From an uncultured Prochlorococcus sp. (GTDB lineage Bacteria > Cyanobacteriota > Cyanobacteriia > PCC-6307 > Cyanobiaceae): 39,794 bases of DNA. The position numbers were made by a program, and so were the translations under genes. How positions within the stretch are numbered: position 1 is the stretch's first letter; each line of letters starts with the position of its first letter. Positions 9,444 to 17,832 of this stretch are shown piece after piece. The notes under the pieces are model-generated. The model was given only the letters and a program-made list of their open reading frames with translations. It searched no databases and was not told the DNA's origin. The DNA lies in NCBI GenBank assembly GCA_902558895.1, contig CACEFS010000011.1, forward strand, positions 1 through 39,794. The letters are read 5' to 3'.

Positions 9444-10883
9444 ATGAAAATACCTATTAAAAACATTTGTTGTATTGGTGCTGGTTACGTTGGTGGACCA
9501 ACTATGGCAGTTTTGGCTTACAAATGCCCTCAAATAACTATAAATGTCGTTGATGTTAATCAAAACAGGATAGATTCTTGGAATTCTCAAGATTTGTCCA
9601 AATTACCTATTTTTGAACCTGGATTAAAAGAAATAATTACTAAAACAAGGAATAAAAATTTATTTTTTTCTATACATATAGGTGAATGCATAGCAAATGC
9701 AGATATGGTTTTCATCTCAGTAAATACACCAACTAAAACAAAAGGTCTTGGAGCAGGCAAAGCAAGTGATCTAAAGTGGGTTGAGGCGAGCGCTAGACAA
9801 GTAGCTTTGCATGCCAAGGCTCATACCATAGTTGTAGAAAAGAGTACACTACCGGTACGAACTGCTGAAGTAGTAACAAAAATTTTGAAATCTTCAAATA
9901 ATTATGAAAATTTAAAAAGAAAATCAAGTTTTGATATTTTATCAAATCCTGAATTTCTATCCGAAGGAAGTGCTATAGATGACTTATTTAATCCTGATAG
10001 AGTTTTAATAGGGGGAGAAAGTCAAGATGCGATGAATTCTTTAGGTGAAATTTACAAAAATTGGGTTCCAGAAGAAAAGATTTTATACACAAATATTTGG
10101 AGCAGTGAACTTGCAAAGCTAACTGCGAATGCTTTCTTAGCACAACGCATAAGTTCAATAAACGCAATTGGCGCTTTATGTGAGGCAACGGGAGCTGATG
10201 TTAGAGAAGTGGCAAGGGCAATAGGCACAGACAGCCGAATCGGTTCAAAATTTCTTAATTCTGGACCAGGGTTTGGGGGAAGTTGTTTCAAAAAAGATAT
10301 ATTGAATCTTGTTTATTTAGCAGACTACTATGGTCTAAAAGAAGTAGCAAATTTTTGGGAAGAGGTAGTTAAATTAAATGACTGGCATCAACACAGGATT
10401 TCTAGATTAATAATAAAAAAACTTTTTGGCACTGTATCAGGTAAAAAAATTTGCATACTTGGATTTTCCTTCAAATCAAATACAAATGATACGAGAGAAT
10501 CAGCAGCAATAAACATTTGCAGAGATCTGATTGAAGAAGGTGCAATATTATTTATAAATGATCCTAAGGTTGAGCCAAAACAAATTGCTATTGACTTGAA
10601 TAAAGATGAATATAAAGAACTTAAAGATATAAATAAGATTCAATTACTCAATGTAGAAGGTTTATGGTGTTTCGAAGAGAATATTTATAATGCATTTGAA
10701 AATGCTGACGCAATAGTAGTATTAACAGAGTGGCATGAATATTCATTAATAGACTGGGGAATAGCTTCAAGAAAGGTTAGAAAACCATGCTTCATATTTG
10801 ATTCAAGATCAATTTTAGTCAAAGAGGATATAGTCAAAAATGATCTGAATTTTTGGAGAGTTGGTGATGGGAATTGTCCCTAA
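9444..10883 (+). CDS. ugd: UDP-glucose 6-dehydrogenase (eukaryote-like long type)
   Basis: Ugd oxidises UDP-glucose twice with NAD+ to UDP-glucuronate, feeding acidic sugars to surface glycans. The N-terminal Rossmann motif is IGAGYVGGPTMAVLAY; the catalytic cysteine is in PGFGGSCFKKDILNLVY (Cys281). The C-terminal UDP-binding domain contains LGFSFKSNTNDTRESAA. At 479 residues with KCPQITINVVDVN it resembles the animal/plant UGDH type rather than the ~390-residue enterobacterial one. It is first in the island and faces a divergent galE-like remnant. Together with the epimerase at 15,126 it could supply UDP-galacturonate. Enzyme identity is firm. Confidence 0.95.
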   Translation: MKIPIKNICCIGAGYVGGPTMAVLAYKCPQITINVVDVNQNRIDSWNSQDLSKLPIFEPGLKEIITKTRNKNLFFSIHIGECIANADMVFISVNTPTKTKGLGAGKASDLKWVEASARQVALHAKAHTIVVEKSTLPVRTAEVVTKILKSSNNYENLKRKSSFDILSNPEFLSEGSAIDDLFNPDRVLIGGESQDAMNSLGEIYKNWVPEEKILYTNIWSSELAKLTANAFLAQRISSINAIGALCEATGADVREVARAIGTDSRIGSKFLNSGPGFGGSCFKKDILNLVYLADYYGLKEVANFWEEVVKLNDWHQHRISRLIIKKLFGTVSGKKICILGFSFKSNTNDTRESAAINICRDLIEEGAILFINDPKVEPKQIAIDLNKDEYKELKDINKIQLLNVEGLWCFEENIYNAFENADAIVVLTEWHEYSLIDWGIASRKVRKPCFIFDSRSILVKEDIVKNDLNFWRVGDGNCP

Positions 10884-10884
10884 A

Positions 10885-11115
10885 AAATCTTTTTCCAAAA
10901 ATTTATAATTTCTTATATCTCCTTAAAAAATTTTAATTTTATCTTCATCAAAATTAAAAGATTTATTCAATATATTCTTCAACTTTTCAAAAACATTTTT
11001 TGGACCTATTTAATAAAGAATCTGCCACATAAATATTGAAATCTTGTTTAAGAAAGCTAAACATTCTTGACTTACTTTAAATCCAGCTCCACATGTAATT
11101 AAAATAATTTTAAAG
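10885..11115 (-). pseudogene. Decayed N-terminal fragment of a UDP-glucose 4-epimerase (galE-like)
   Basis: Reading the minus strand from about 11,115 and moving between frames gives a continuous resemblance to a GalE N-terminus: KIILITCGAGF, then SQECLAFLKQDFNIYVADSL, LLNRSKKCF, KNILNKSFNFDEDKIKIF, GDIRNYKFLEK. The intact galE in this window has the parallel order ILVTGGAGFIGSHTCLVLLE, IDSFINSSQ, KIHLIKGDIK. Stop codons and frameshifts interrupt the fragment at several points, and GG of the nucleotide loop has become CG. It ends against the ugd stop, so about the last three quarters of the gene are gone. It differs too much from the intact galE to be a recent copy. Confidence 0.72.
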
Positions 11116-11322
11116 TCCTATTCACTGCATATATTTTTATTACTATAGAGAAAATATTAATATTGATTAATAATAAATAAGCACTAAATATACTCCGCTA
11201 TGGTTTTGAGAATTGATTTTTATTTGATTTTTAATCATGATATAGTTCAAAATTAAAACATAATTTTATTAATGATGGATAAATGATACAAAAACAATTT
11301 AAACCAATTATTTATTAACTTA
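11116..11322. other. Short intergenic region downstream of manC
   Basis: These ~200 AT-rich bases separate the manC stop from the galE remnant. I found no open frame, no convincing hairpin with a T-run, and no recognisable gene fragment. Confidence 0.5.
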
Positions 11323-12777
11323 TTATCTGCCATACAAATCTTCAAATCTAACAATATCATCTTCTCCTAAATAATTTCCACTTTGCACCTCTATTAGAAT
11401 TAAAGGCAAATCAGATGGATTTGATAATCTATGTTTTGCTCCTAAAGGAATATATGCACTTTCATTTTCACTCAGTGTCATTTTATTACTATCAATTTCA
11501 ACCTTAGCAATCCCTTTTACAACTATCCAATGTTCTGATCTTTTATGATGCATTTGTAATGATAATGATGCGCCTGGATTAACTTCAATTTTTTTTATTT
11601 GCCAAGTTTCACCCTCTTCAATTGATAAATAAGAACCCCATGGTCTAAAAACTTTTTTGTGAATTACAGCTTCATCAAAACCTTTTTCTTTCATATGGGA
11701 TACCACTCCTTTAATCCTTTGTGAAGAATTTTTACTAGTTACTAATACTGCATCTTTTGTTTCCACAATTACAACATTTTCTAGTCCAATACTAACAACT
11801 AACTTTTCCTCACTTTTTATCAAAGAATTTTTAGTATCTTTAATTAAAACCCTTCCATTTATAGCATTTCCAACTTCATCTTTTTTAGATATTTCCCAAA
11901 GAGATTGCCAACTTCCAATATCATCCCAACCGCAGCTAAGTAAAATAACAAAAGCTTTATTTGTTTTTTCAAACACTGAGATATCTATTGAAATATCTTC
12001 GCAATTAATAAATGAATCTTTATCTAATCTTAAAAAATCAAGATCTTTTTTACTTTGTCGAAGACATCTCTCGCAATTTTTCAGAATTTCTGGAGTAAAT
12101 TTCTTTACCTCACTAATTATAGAACTTGCTTTAAATACAAACATACCGCTATTCCAGAAATATTTTTTATCTCTAATAAACATTTCTGCCGTTTTTTTGT
12201 CAGGTTTTTCTGCGAAATAATCAACTTTACTAGTGATAGTCTTTTCATAATCAAGTTTGTTTTCAGATTTTATATATCCATATCCCGTAGCAGGAAATGT
12301 AGGGGGAACTCCGAAAATAACTAAATTACCATCTAAAGCAATATCAATGCTTTTTCTAATTGCCAAATGGAATTTACTAATATCTTCAATCTGGTGATCT
12401 GCGGACAAAATTAAAAGTATTGGTTCAATATTTGTATCCTTAAATTTATCTAAAACTCTTAAAGCAGAAATTGTTATAGCAGGAGTAGTATTTCTTCCTT
12501 CGGGTTCAAGAAGTATATCAAGTGGCTCAACACCTATTTCTGTCATTTGATGAGCAACTATAAACCTATGTTCCTTATTACATATAACAATAGGCTTACT
12601 AATATCTTCCAAGCTTTCGATCCTTTTATAAGTTTTTTGTAACATTGTATATTCATCACTTTCTAATAAATTCAAAAACTGTTTAGGAAAACTTTTTCTG
12701 GAAAGAGGCCAAAGTCTGGAGCCAGTTCCACCTGCAAGAATAATTGGGATAATTTTTCTTACAGTTTTTGATTTCAT
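11323..12777 (-). CDS. manC: Mannose-1-phosphate guanylyltransferase / mannose-6-phosphate isomerase
   Basis: This bifunctional type II enzyme makes GDP-mannose from mannose-1-phosphate and GTP, and interconverts fructose-6-P and mannose-6-P. The N-terminal nucleotidyltransferase signature is LAGGTGSRLWPLSRKSFPKQ, followed by QMTEIGVEPLDILLEPEGRN and YFAEKPDKKTAEMF. The C-terminal cupin isomerase domain has RPWGSYLSIEEGETWQIKKI and MHHKRSEHWIVVKGIAKVE. Length (484) is typical. It starts at ATG 12,777, sharing one base with the gmd stop (TAATG), so the two are translationally coupled. No phosphomannomutase is in the window. Confidence 0.96.
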   Translation of the reverse strand: MKSKTVRKIIPIILAGGTGSRLWPLSRKSFPKQFLNLLESDEYTMLQKTYKRIESLEDISKPIVICNKEHRFIVAHQMTEIGVEPLDILLEPEGRNTTPAITISALRVLDKFKDTNIEPILLILSADHQIEDISKFHLAIRKSIDIALDGNLVIFGVPPTFPATGYGYIKSENKLDYEKTITSKVDYFAEKPDKKTAEMFIRDKKYFWNSGMFVFKASSIISEVKKFTPEILKNCERCLRQSKKDLDFLRLDKDSFINCEDISIDISVFEKTNKAFVILLSCGWDDIGSWQSLWEISKKDEVGNAINGRVLIKDTKNSLIKSEEKLVVSIGLENVVIVETKDAVLVTSKNSSQRIKGVVSHMKEKGFDEAVIHKKVFRPWGSYLSIEEGETWQIKKIEVNPGASLSLQMHHKRSEHWIVVKGIAKVEIDSNKMTLSENESAYIPLGAKHRLSNPSDLPLILIEVQSGNYLGEDDIVRFEDLYGR

Positions 12778-13892
12778 TATTCTTTAGAACCAAATATTGA
12801 AAAACCTTCCTCTTTTAGCAAATACTCTTTTTTTGCTTCATTCAAATCTTCCTTAATCATCTCAGCTATTAATTCGTTTAAAGATATACTAGGCCTCCAA
12901 TCTAGCTTTTTTTTCGCTTTTGATGCATCCCCAAGTAACTGCTCGACTTCAGTTGGCCTAAAATACCTAGGATCAATTTTAACAACTATTTCTCCTGTAT
13001 CTGATCTTTTTCCTACTTCATCTAAACCACTATTTTCCCAAATAATACCTTTTCCCCCTTTTTCTTTATTCCAACCTAGCTCTAAAGAACTTAATTCTAT
13101 AAATTCTCTGACACTATTCATTTGCCCAGACGCTATAACATAATCCTCAGGTTTTTCTTGTTGAAGCATAAGCCATTGCATATAAACATAATCTTTAGCA
13201 TGCCCCCAATCTCTTTTTGCATCAAGATTTCCCATATAGATACATTTTTCGAGTCCACAATTTATTCTTGAAAGTCCTCTAGTTATTTTTCTTGTGACAA
13301 AAGTTTCACCTCTCCTTGGACTTTCATGGTTAAAAAGAATACCGTTACAAGCAAAAATATCATAAGCCTCTCTGTAATTTACTACTATCCAATATGCATA
13401 CAATTTTGCTACTGCATAAGGACTCCTAGGATAAAAAGGAGTTGATTCTTTCTGTGGTACTTCCTGAACCATTCCATACAATTCACTTGTACTGGCTTGA
13501 TATATTTTAGTTTTTCTAGTTAGATTTAAATTTTTAACTGCCTCAAGAATTCTAAGTATTCCTAATGCATCACAATTAGCTGTATATTCAGGAGTTTCAA
13601 AACTTACTGCAACATGACTCTGAGCTCCCAAGTTATAGATTTCATCTGGCTGAATCTTTTGTATGATTTTCATTATATTTGTACTATCAAGCAAGTCTCC
13701 ATAATGAAGAAAAAACTTTGTATTGCTTTCATGCGGGTCTTGATATAAATGATTAATCCTTGAGGTATTGAAAGAACTTGAGCGTCTTTTCAAACCATGA
13801 ACTTCATAACCTTTTTCTAAAAGCAATTCAGTCAAATAACTACCATCTTGGCCTGTAATTCCTGTTATTAAAGCGACCTTTTTATTATTCAT
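12777..13892 (-). CDS. gmd: GDP-mannose 4,6-dehydratase
   Basis: Gmd converts GDP-D-mannose to GDP-4-keto-6-deoxy-D-mannose, the precursor of GDP-L-fucose and other deoxyhexoses. The NADP-binding motif is [20 protein letters not shown], followed by the conserved [19 protein letters not shown]. The SDR catalytic motif is [15 protein letters not shown], and the [18 protein letters not shown] block is diagnostic for Gmd. Length of 371 is normal. It sits between galE and manC on the minus strand, 91 bases downstream of galE. The next enzyme in the pathway (fcl) is encoded on the opposite strand at 16,239. Confidence 0.97.
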   Translation of the reverse strand: MNNKKVALITGITGQDGSYLTELLLEKGYEVHGLKRRSSSFNTSRINHLYQDPHESNTKFFLHYGDLLDSTNIMKIIQKIQPDEIYNLGAQSHVAVSFETPEYTANCDALGILRILEAVKNLNLTRKTKIYQASTSELYGMVQEVPQKESTPFYPRSPYAVAKLYAYWIVVNYREAYDIFACNGILFNHESPRRGETFVTRKITRGLSRINCGLEKCIYMGNLDAKRDWGHAKDYVYMQWLMLQQEKPEDYVIASGQMNSVREFIELSSLELGWNKEKGGKGIIWENSGLDEVGKRSDTGEIVVKIDPRYFRPTEVEQLLGDASKAKKKLDWRPSISLNELIAEMIKEDLNEAKKEYLLKEEGFSIFGSKE

Positions 13893-13983
13893 TTAAGATT
13901 CATATACATATTAAACTCTACATTAAATCGAGAATTTACAAAGTTTTCTTTCAAGAATAGATGCATTTTTATGAAATAAATAT

Positions 13984-15036
13984 TTAATATCCGTTAGGAT
14001 TTTTTAATTGCCAATTCCATCCATCTTTGCATATATCCTCAATATTCCTTGTGGGTAGCCAATTTAAAATTGACTTTGCTAGCGAATTATCTGCTACGAC
14101 ACTAGCGTTATCTCCAATACGTCTATTTTCAAAACTAAATGGTACTTCAACATTATTAACCTTTTCAAAAATTCTTATAAATTCTAAAACACTTGTCCCT
14201 ATACCTGTTCCAAGATTTATAGTTATGAATTGAGGTTTTTCTTCAGTTAAATAGATTAATGCTGATAAATGACCTTCTGCAAGATCCATTACATGAATAT
14301 AGTCTCTTACACCCGTTCCGTCTTTGGTTTGCCAATCAGACCCAAATATTTTGATTTCACTTTGTTTACCCATTGCTACGCGCGTTATCTGTGGATATAT
14401 ATTGTAAATCTTACCTAGTGGATTTTCCCCAATATAACCAGATTCATGAGCTCCCACAGGATTAAAGTACCTCAAACAAGCAATTCTCCACTCAGATTTT
14501 TTACTATTAAATAAATGATGCAAGATTCTTTCTACAGTAAGCTTAGTATGACCATAAGGATTTATTGGCTCACACAAGTCATTCTCATTAAGTAACCTAT
14601 TTGATTTTGCTTTATAAACAGTCGCACTACTGCTAAATACTAAGTTTTTACAATCAAATTTTTCCATCGTTCTACAAAGATTGATTGTTCCTAAAACATT
14701 ATTTTCCCAATATGAGATAGGTTCTAATATTGAATCAGAAACTGACTTTAGGCCTGCAAAATGTATGACTGCTTCAATTTTTTTATTAAGTTTTTGACTA
14801 ATTTGGAATACTTTCTCAATATCACTTTTAACCTTAATGTCTCCCTTAATTAAGTGAATTTTACTTTCAACATCTACATTTACATTTTTTAAGACTAAGC
14901 AAACTTTTTCGATAGATATTTGAGAAGAATTTATAAATGAATCGATTACAAAAATGTCAAGCCCATTTTCTAAAAGTACAAGACAAGTGTGTGAACCAAT
15001 AAAACCTGCCCCTCCAGTTACAAGTATTGATTTCAT
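13984..15036 (-). CDS. galE: UDP-glucose 4-epimerase
   Basis: GalE interconverts UDP-glucose and UDP-galactose (and in some members the N-acetyl forms). The NAD motif is ILVTGGAGFIGSHTCLVLLE at the N-terminus; the catalytic pair lies in INPYGHTKLTVERIL, with SSSATVY for the serine. The conserved ACLRYFNPVGAHESG and DGTGVRDYIHVMDLAEGHLS blocks identify GalE specifically. Length of 350 is typical. It leads the galE-gmd-manC minus-strand operon, and faces a UDP-glucuronate-epimerase-like gene across 89 bases, so both promoters must sit there. A second, decayed galE-like fragment lies at the other end of the same operon. Confidence 0.95.
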   Translation of the reverse strand: MKSILVTGGAGFIGSHTCLVLLENGLDIFVIDSFINSSQISIEKVCLVLKNVNVDVESKIHLIKGDIKVKSDIEKVFQISQKLNKKIEAVIHFAGLKSVSDSILEPISYWENNVLGTINLCRTMEKFDCKNLVFSSSATVYKAKSNRLLNENDLCEPINPYGHTKLTVERILHHLFNSKKSEWRIACLRYFNPVGAHESGYIGENPLGKIYNIYPQITRVAMGKQSEIKIFGSDWQTKDGTGVRDYIHVMDLAEGHLSALIYLTEEKPQFITINLGTGIGTSVLEFIRIFEKVNNVEVPFSFENRRIGDNASVVADNSLAKSILNWLPTRNIEDICKDGWNWQLKNPNGY

Positions 15037-15125
15037 TTACAGTTAGAATTAATTATTTTAAGTTATATCAAACAAACTTTGATTAATTACTAATTAAACT
15101 TAAATTATAAAAATTAAACATAAAT

Positions 15126-16148
15126 ATGTCGAACATTATTATAGTAACTGGAGCAGCTGGTTTTATTGGTTTTCATCTATGCAAAAAACTTCTTGAAAAT
15201 GGAACTAATGTAATTGGTATTGATAACATAAATGATTATTACGATATAAATCTAAAAGAAAAAAGACTAGATATTTTGAACAAGTTTCCTTTGAAAAATA
15301 ATATGTGGGAATTTTTTAAAATTGACTTGGAGAACAAAAATGCACTTTTAAAAGTATTCGAAAAATATAATCCTAAGACAGTTGTGAATTTAGCAGCTCA
15401 AGCAGGAGTTAGATATTCACTCAAAAATCCAAGTGCATATATTTATTCCAATATTGTTGGTTTTTCAAATATTTTGGAAGCATGCAAAATAAACGAAGTA
15501 AAAAATCTTTTATATGCAAGCAGTAGCTCAGTATATGGAGGCAATACTAAAGTTCCTTTCTCAGAAAGTGATTCTGTTAATCATCCTGTGAGTCTCTATG
15601 CTGCAACAAAACTTTCAAATGAACTTATGGCTCACTCCTATAGTCATTTGTTCGGGCTTTCTTGTACTGGATTAAGGTTCTTTACAGTCTATGGTCCATG
15701 GGGAAGGCCAGATATGGCGCCAATGATATTTACAAAAGCAATTTTATCCAATCAACCCATTAAAATTTTCAATAACGGAGATATGTCTAGAAGTTTTACT
15801 TACATAGATGACATAATTGAAATGACATACAAATTAATAAATAAACCAGCAACTCCAGATTATAAATTCAATAGAAATAATCCAAATCCTTCAACAAGCT
15901 GGAATAATCATAGAATTTTTAATTTAGGTAATGAGAACTCAATAAAACTGCTTGATTTCATTCAATTACTAGAAGATGAATTACAAATAGAATCATTTAA
16001 ACAATTTGAAAACATGCAACCTGGAGATGTACAAAATACAGCATCAAATTGTTCATCCTTAAATGAATGGATTGGATTCACTGACTATACTCCTTTAAAA
16101 AAAGGAGTAAAATATTTCATAAAATGGTATAAAGATTTTTATAAATAA
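15126..16148 (+). CDS. UDP-glucuronate 4-epimerase-like SDR sugar epimerase
   Basis: This extended short-chain dehydrogenase probably epimerises UDP-glucuronate to UDP-galacturonate. The N-terminus VTGAAGFIGFHLCKKLLENG followed by IGIDNINDYYDINLKEKRL is the usual hallmark of the bacterial UDP-GlcA 4-epimerase group. The active site is ASSSSVYGG and YAATKLSNELMAH. The blocks FFTVYGPWGRPDMAPMIFTK and NGDMSRSFTYIDDI also match. At 340 residues it has no N-terminal membrane anchor, unlike plant GAE. Its partner Ugd, which makes the substrate, is the first gene of the island. Substrate is inferred from family signature. Confidence 0.82.
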   Translation: MSNIIIVTGAAGFIGFHLCKKLLENGTNVIGIDNINDYYDINLKEKRLDILNKFPLKNNMWEFFKIDLENKNALLKVFEKYNPKTVVNLAAQAGVRYSLKNPSAYIYSNIVGFSNILEACKINEVKNLLYASSSSVYGGNTKVPFSESDSVNHPVSLYAATKLSNELMAHSYSHLFGLSCTGLRFFTVYGPWGRPDMAPMIFTKAILSNQPIKIFNNGDMSRSFTYIDDIIEMTYKLINKPATPDYKFNRNNPNPSTSWNNHRIFNLGNENSIKLLDFIQLLEDELQIESFKQFENMQPGDVQNTASNCSSLNEWIGFTDYTPLKKGVKYFIKWYKDFYK

Positions 16149-16186
16149 TGATTTATATTTATAATTAAATTAATATAAAAGTCTTC

Positions 16187-16206
16187 ATCTTTATTTAAAG
16201 ATTTTT
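16187..16206 (+). terminator. Weak hairpin with T-run after the uronate epimerase gene
   Basis: The sequence atctttatttaaagat forms a 7-bp stem with a 2-base loop, followed directly by four T. It lies between the 15,126 gene's stop and the fcl start. The stem is A-T dominated, so it is at best a weak or attenuating terminator. Confidence 0.35.
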
Positions 16207-16238
16207 CACCAATATTGTTTAATAATTACGATATAAAA

Positions 16239-17240
16239 ATGAAAAAAGAAATTCAGCATAATGAAAGAATTTTTATTGCTGGCGCTAACGGAATGGTAGG
16301 TAAATCAATTAAAAGGAGTTTACTTAAATCAGGTTATGGAATTAAAGAAAATAATGGGTTACTACTTACTCCCTCCAGAAAAGAATTAGACCTTTTAAAC
16401 TACAATGAGGTAGAAAGTTGGTTCATTAAAAATAAACCCACTATTGTAATCTTGGCAGCTGCAAAAGTCGGGGGTATTCAAGCTAATAATTCCATGCCTG
16501 CTGACTTTATACTTGAAAATTTAAAAATACAAACTAATGTAATTGAGAATTCTTGGAAAGCAAATGTCAAAAGATTTGTTTTTTTGGGAAGTAGCTGTAT
16601 TTATCCTAAATTTGCTCAACAACCTATAAAAGAGGATTATCTGTTAGAAAGTCACCTAGAAGCAACTAACGAATGGTATGCCATCGCAAAAATAGCGGGC
16701 CTTAAATTGTGCGAGGCATTAAGAAGTCAGCATAAATTCGATACAATATCTCTAATGCCTACAAATTTATATGGTCCAGGAGATAATTACCATCCACAAA
16801 ATAGCCATGTGATGGCTGCATTGATTTCAAAATTTTCTAAAGCTACTTTAAACTCTGAACCTATTGTAGAGTGCTGGGGATCAGGTTCTCCTCTTAGAGA
16901 ATTCTTGCATGTAGATGATCTTGCTGATGCTGTAGTATTTTGTTTAGAAAATTGGCAACCTACTAGAGAAGATTCTCCAAAAGATATATTTGGAAATCCA
17001 TTAAATCATCTAAATGTAGGAACAGGAAAAGATATTTCAATTAAGCAATTAGCAAATAAAATATCATCATTAATTGGATTTAAAGGTGAAATTATTTGGG
17101 ACAAATCAAAACCTGATGGAACACCAAAAAAACAACTAGACATATCGAAAATTTCTAAATTAGGATGGTCTCCAAAAGTAAGCTTAGATAAAGGTATTAG
17201 CGAAACGATATCAATTTATAAAAAAACTTATGAAAATTAA
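16239..17240 (+). CDS. fcl: GDP-L-fucose synthase
   Basis: This enzyme carries out 3,5-epimerisation and NADPH reduction of GDP-4-keto-6-deoxymannose to GDP-L-fucose. The nucleotide motif is IFIAGANGMVGKSIKRSLL. Family-specific blocks are AAAKVGGIQANNSMPADFI, LGSSCIYPKFAQQPIKEDYL and the catalytic YAIAKIAGLKLCEAL; NLYGPGDNYHPQNSHVM and PLREFLHVDDLADA follow. I chose ATG 16,239 over an in-frame TTG 24 bases upstream, because the ATG product has the usual short leader before the Rossmann strand. It completes the GDP-fucose route with manC and gmd, which are on the opposite strand. Confidence 0.95.
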   Translation: MKKEIQHNERIFIAGANGMVGKSIKRSLLKSGYGIKENNGLLLTPSRKELDLLNYNEVESWFIKNKPTIVILAAAKVGGIQANNSMPADFILENLKIQTNVIENSWKANVKRFVFLGSSCIYPKFAQQPIKEDYLLESHLEATNEWYAIAKIAGLKLCEALRSQHKFDTISLMPTNLYGPGDNYHPQNSHVMAALISKFSKATLNSEPIVECWGSGSPLREFLHVDDLADAVVFCLENWQPTREDSPKDIFGNPLNHLNVGTGKDISIKQLANKISSLIGFKGEIIWDKSKPDGTPKKQLDISKISKLGWSPKVSLDKGISETISIYKKTYEN

Positions 17241-17355
17241 TTCCTAATCCAAAAATTTAAAATCTTTTTACAAAATTTAATTAGAGAAAAACTAGATTTA
17301 ATTAAATAAAATTTAAACCAAATTTAAAATTTAAAATAAATAATTACATATAAAT

Positions 17356-17823
17356 TTAAAAATCATTTCTAATACTATTCAAAATCTTTATTTGAGAGGA
17401 AAGAGGACTAGTCCCAGGATGAATTTGCATTAAATAATCTAGAGCTTCTTGCATAGAAAGATTTTTATTCCTAATCAACCAAGCCATACAAATAAGAGGT
17501 GATCTTTCAACAGCTGCTAAACAATGTACCAATACTGGCCCTTTAGTTAACAATTCAGATAAAACATCTAATGCTTTATTTATTTCATCTACATTAATTT
17601 CTCTCTTATATTTATGGTCAGGTAAAACTACCCTTTTGGCATAAAACATTTGTTCTAACTCTTTCGGTGGTTTAGCCTCTGAAACTGAGCATAAACTCAG
17701 AATAGAAATAATACCTTTGCTCTCTATAGTTTGAAGATCTGATAGTTTACTTGGAGCCCGGCCAATGGCTAATTCATTTATTAAAACCCAATCGAGCTCA
17801 TAACTTTTTTCAGAACGTTGCAT
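17356..17823 (-). CDS. Dual-specificity-type protein phosphatase next to the BY-kinase
   Basis: The protein (155 residues) has the cysteine phosphatase signature HCLAAVERSP, an HCx5R loop with Cys101 and Arg107, and a preceding VVLPDH whose Asp69 is a candidate general acid. This is the dual-specificity (VHR/cyanobacterial DSP) layout, not the low-molecular-weight Wzb fold and not the PHP-domain CpsB type. It starts 9 bases after the stop of the upstream Wzc-like kinase gene, so the two form an operon. The natural inference is that it removes phosphates from the kinase's C-terminal tyrosine cluster. Direct activity on it is not shown by sequence. Confidence 0.82.
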   Translation of the reverse strand: MQRSEKSYELDWVLINELAIGRAPSKLSDLQTIESKGIISILSLCSVSEAKPPKELEQMFYAKRVVLPDHKYKREINVDEINKALDVLSELLTKGPVLVHCLAAVERSPLICMAWLIRNKNLSMQEALDYLMQIHPGTSPLSSQIKILNSIRNDF

Positions 17824-17832
17824 CTTTATTTA

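Noticed and set aside
9270-9590. 106-codon minus-strand frame upstream of and overlapping the ugd start
   Set aside because: It overlaps the ugd coding start, shows no domain, and its composition is that of AT-rich antisense DNA.
12055-12324. 89-codon plus-strand frame inside manC
   Set aside because: Lies entirely antisense to a well-supported gene and has no domain or signal; a shadow frame.
13984-15036. galE as the parent of the nearby remnant by recent duplication
   Set aside because: Residues in the remnant differ clearly from the intact copy at many sites, so they are separate lineages rather than a fresh duplicate.
16215-16238. In-frame TTG start 24 bases upstream of the fcl ATG
   Set aside because: The ATG at 16,239 gives the usual N-terminal length; extra MFNNYDIK residues are not typical of the family.
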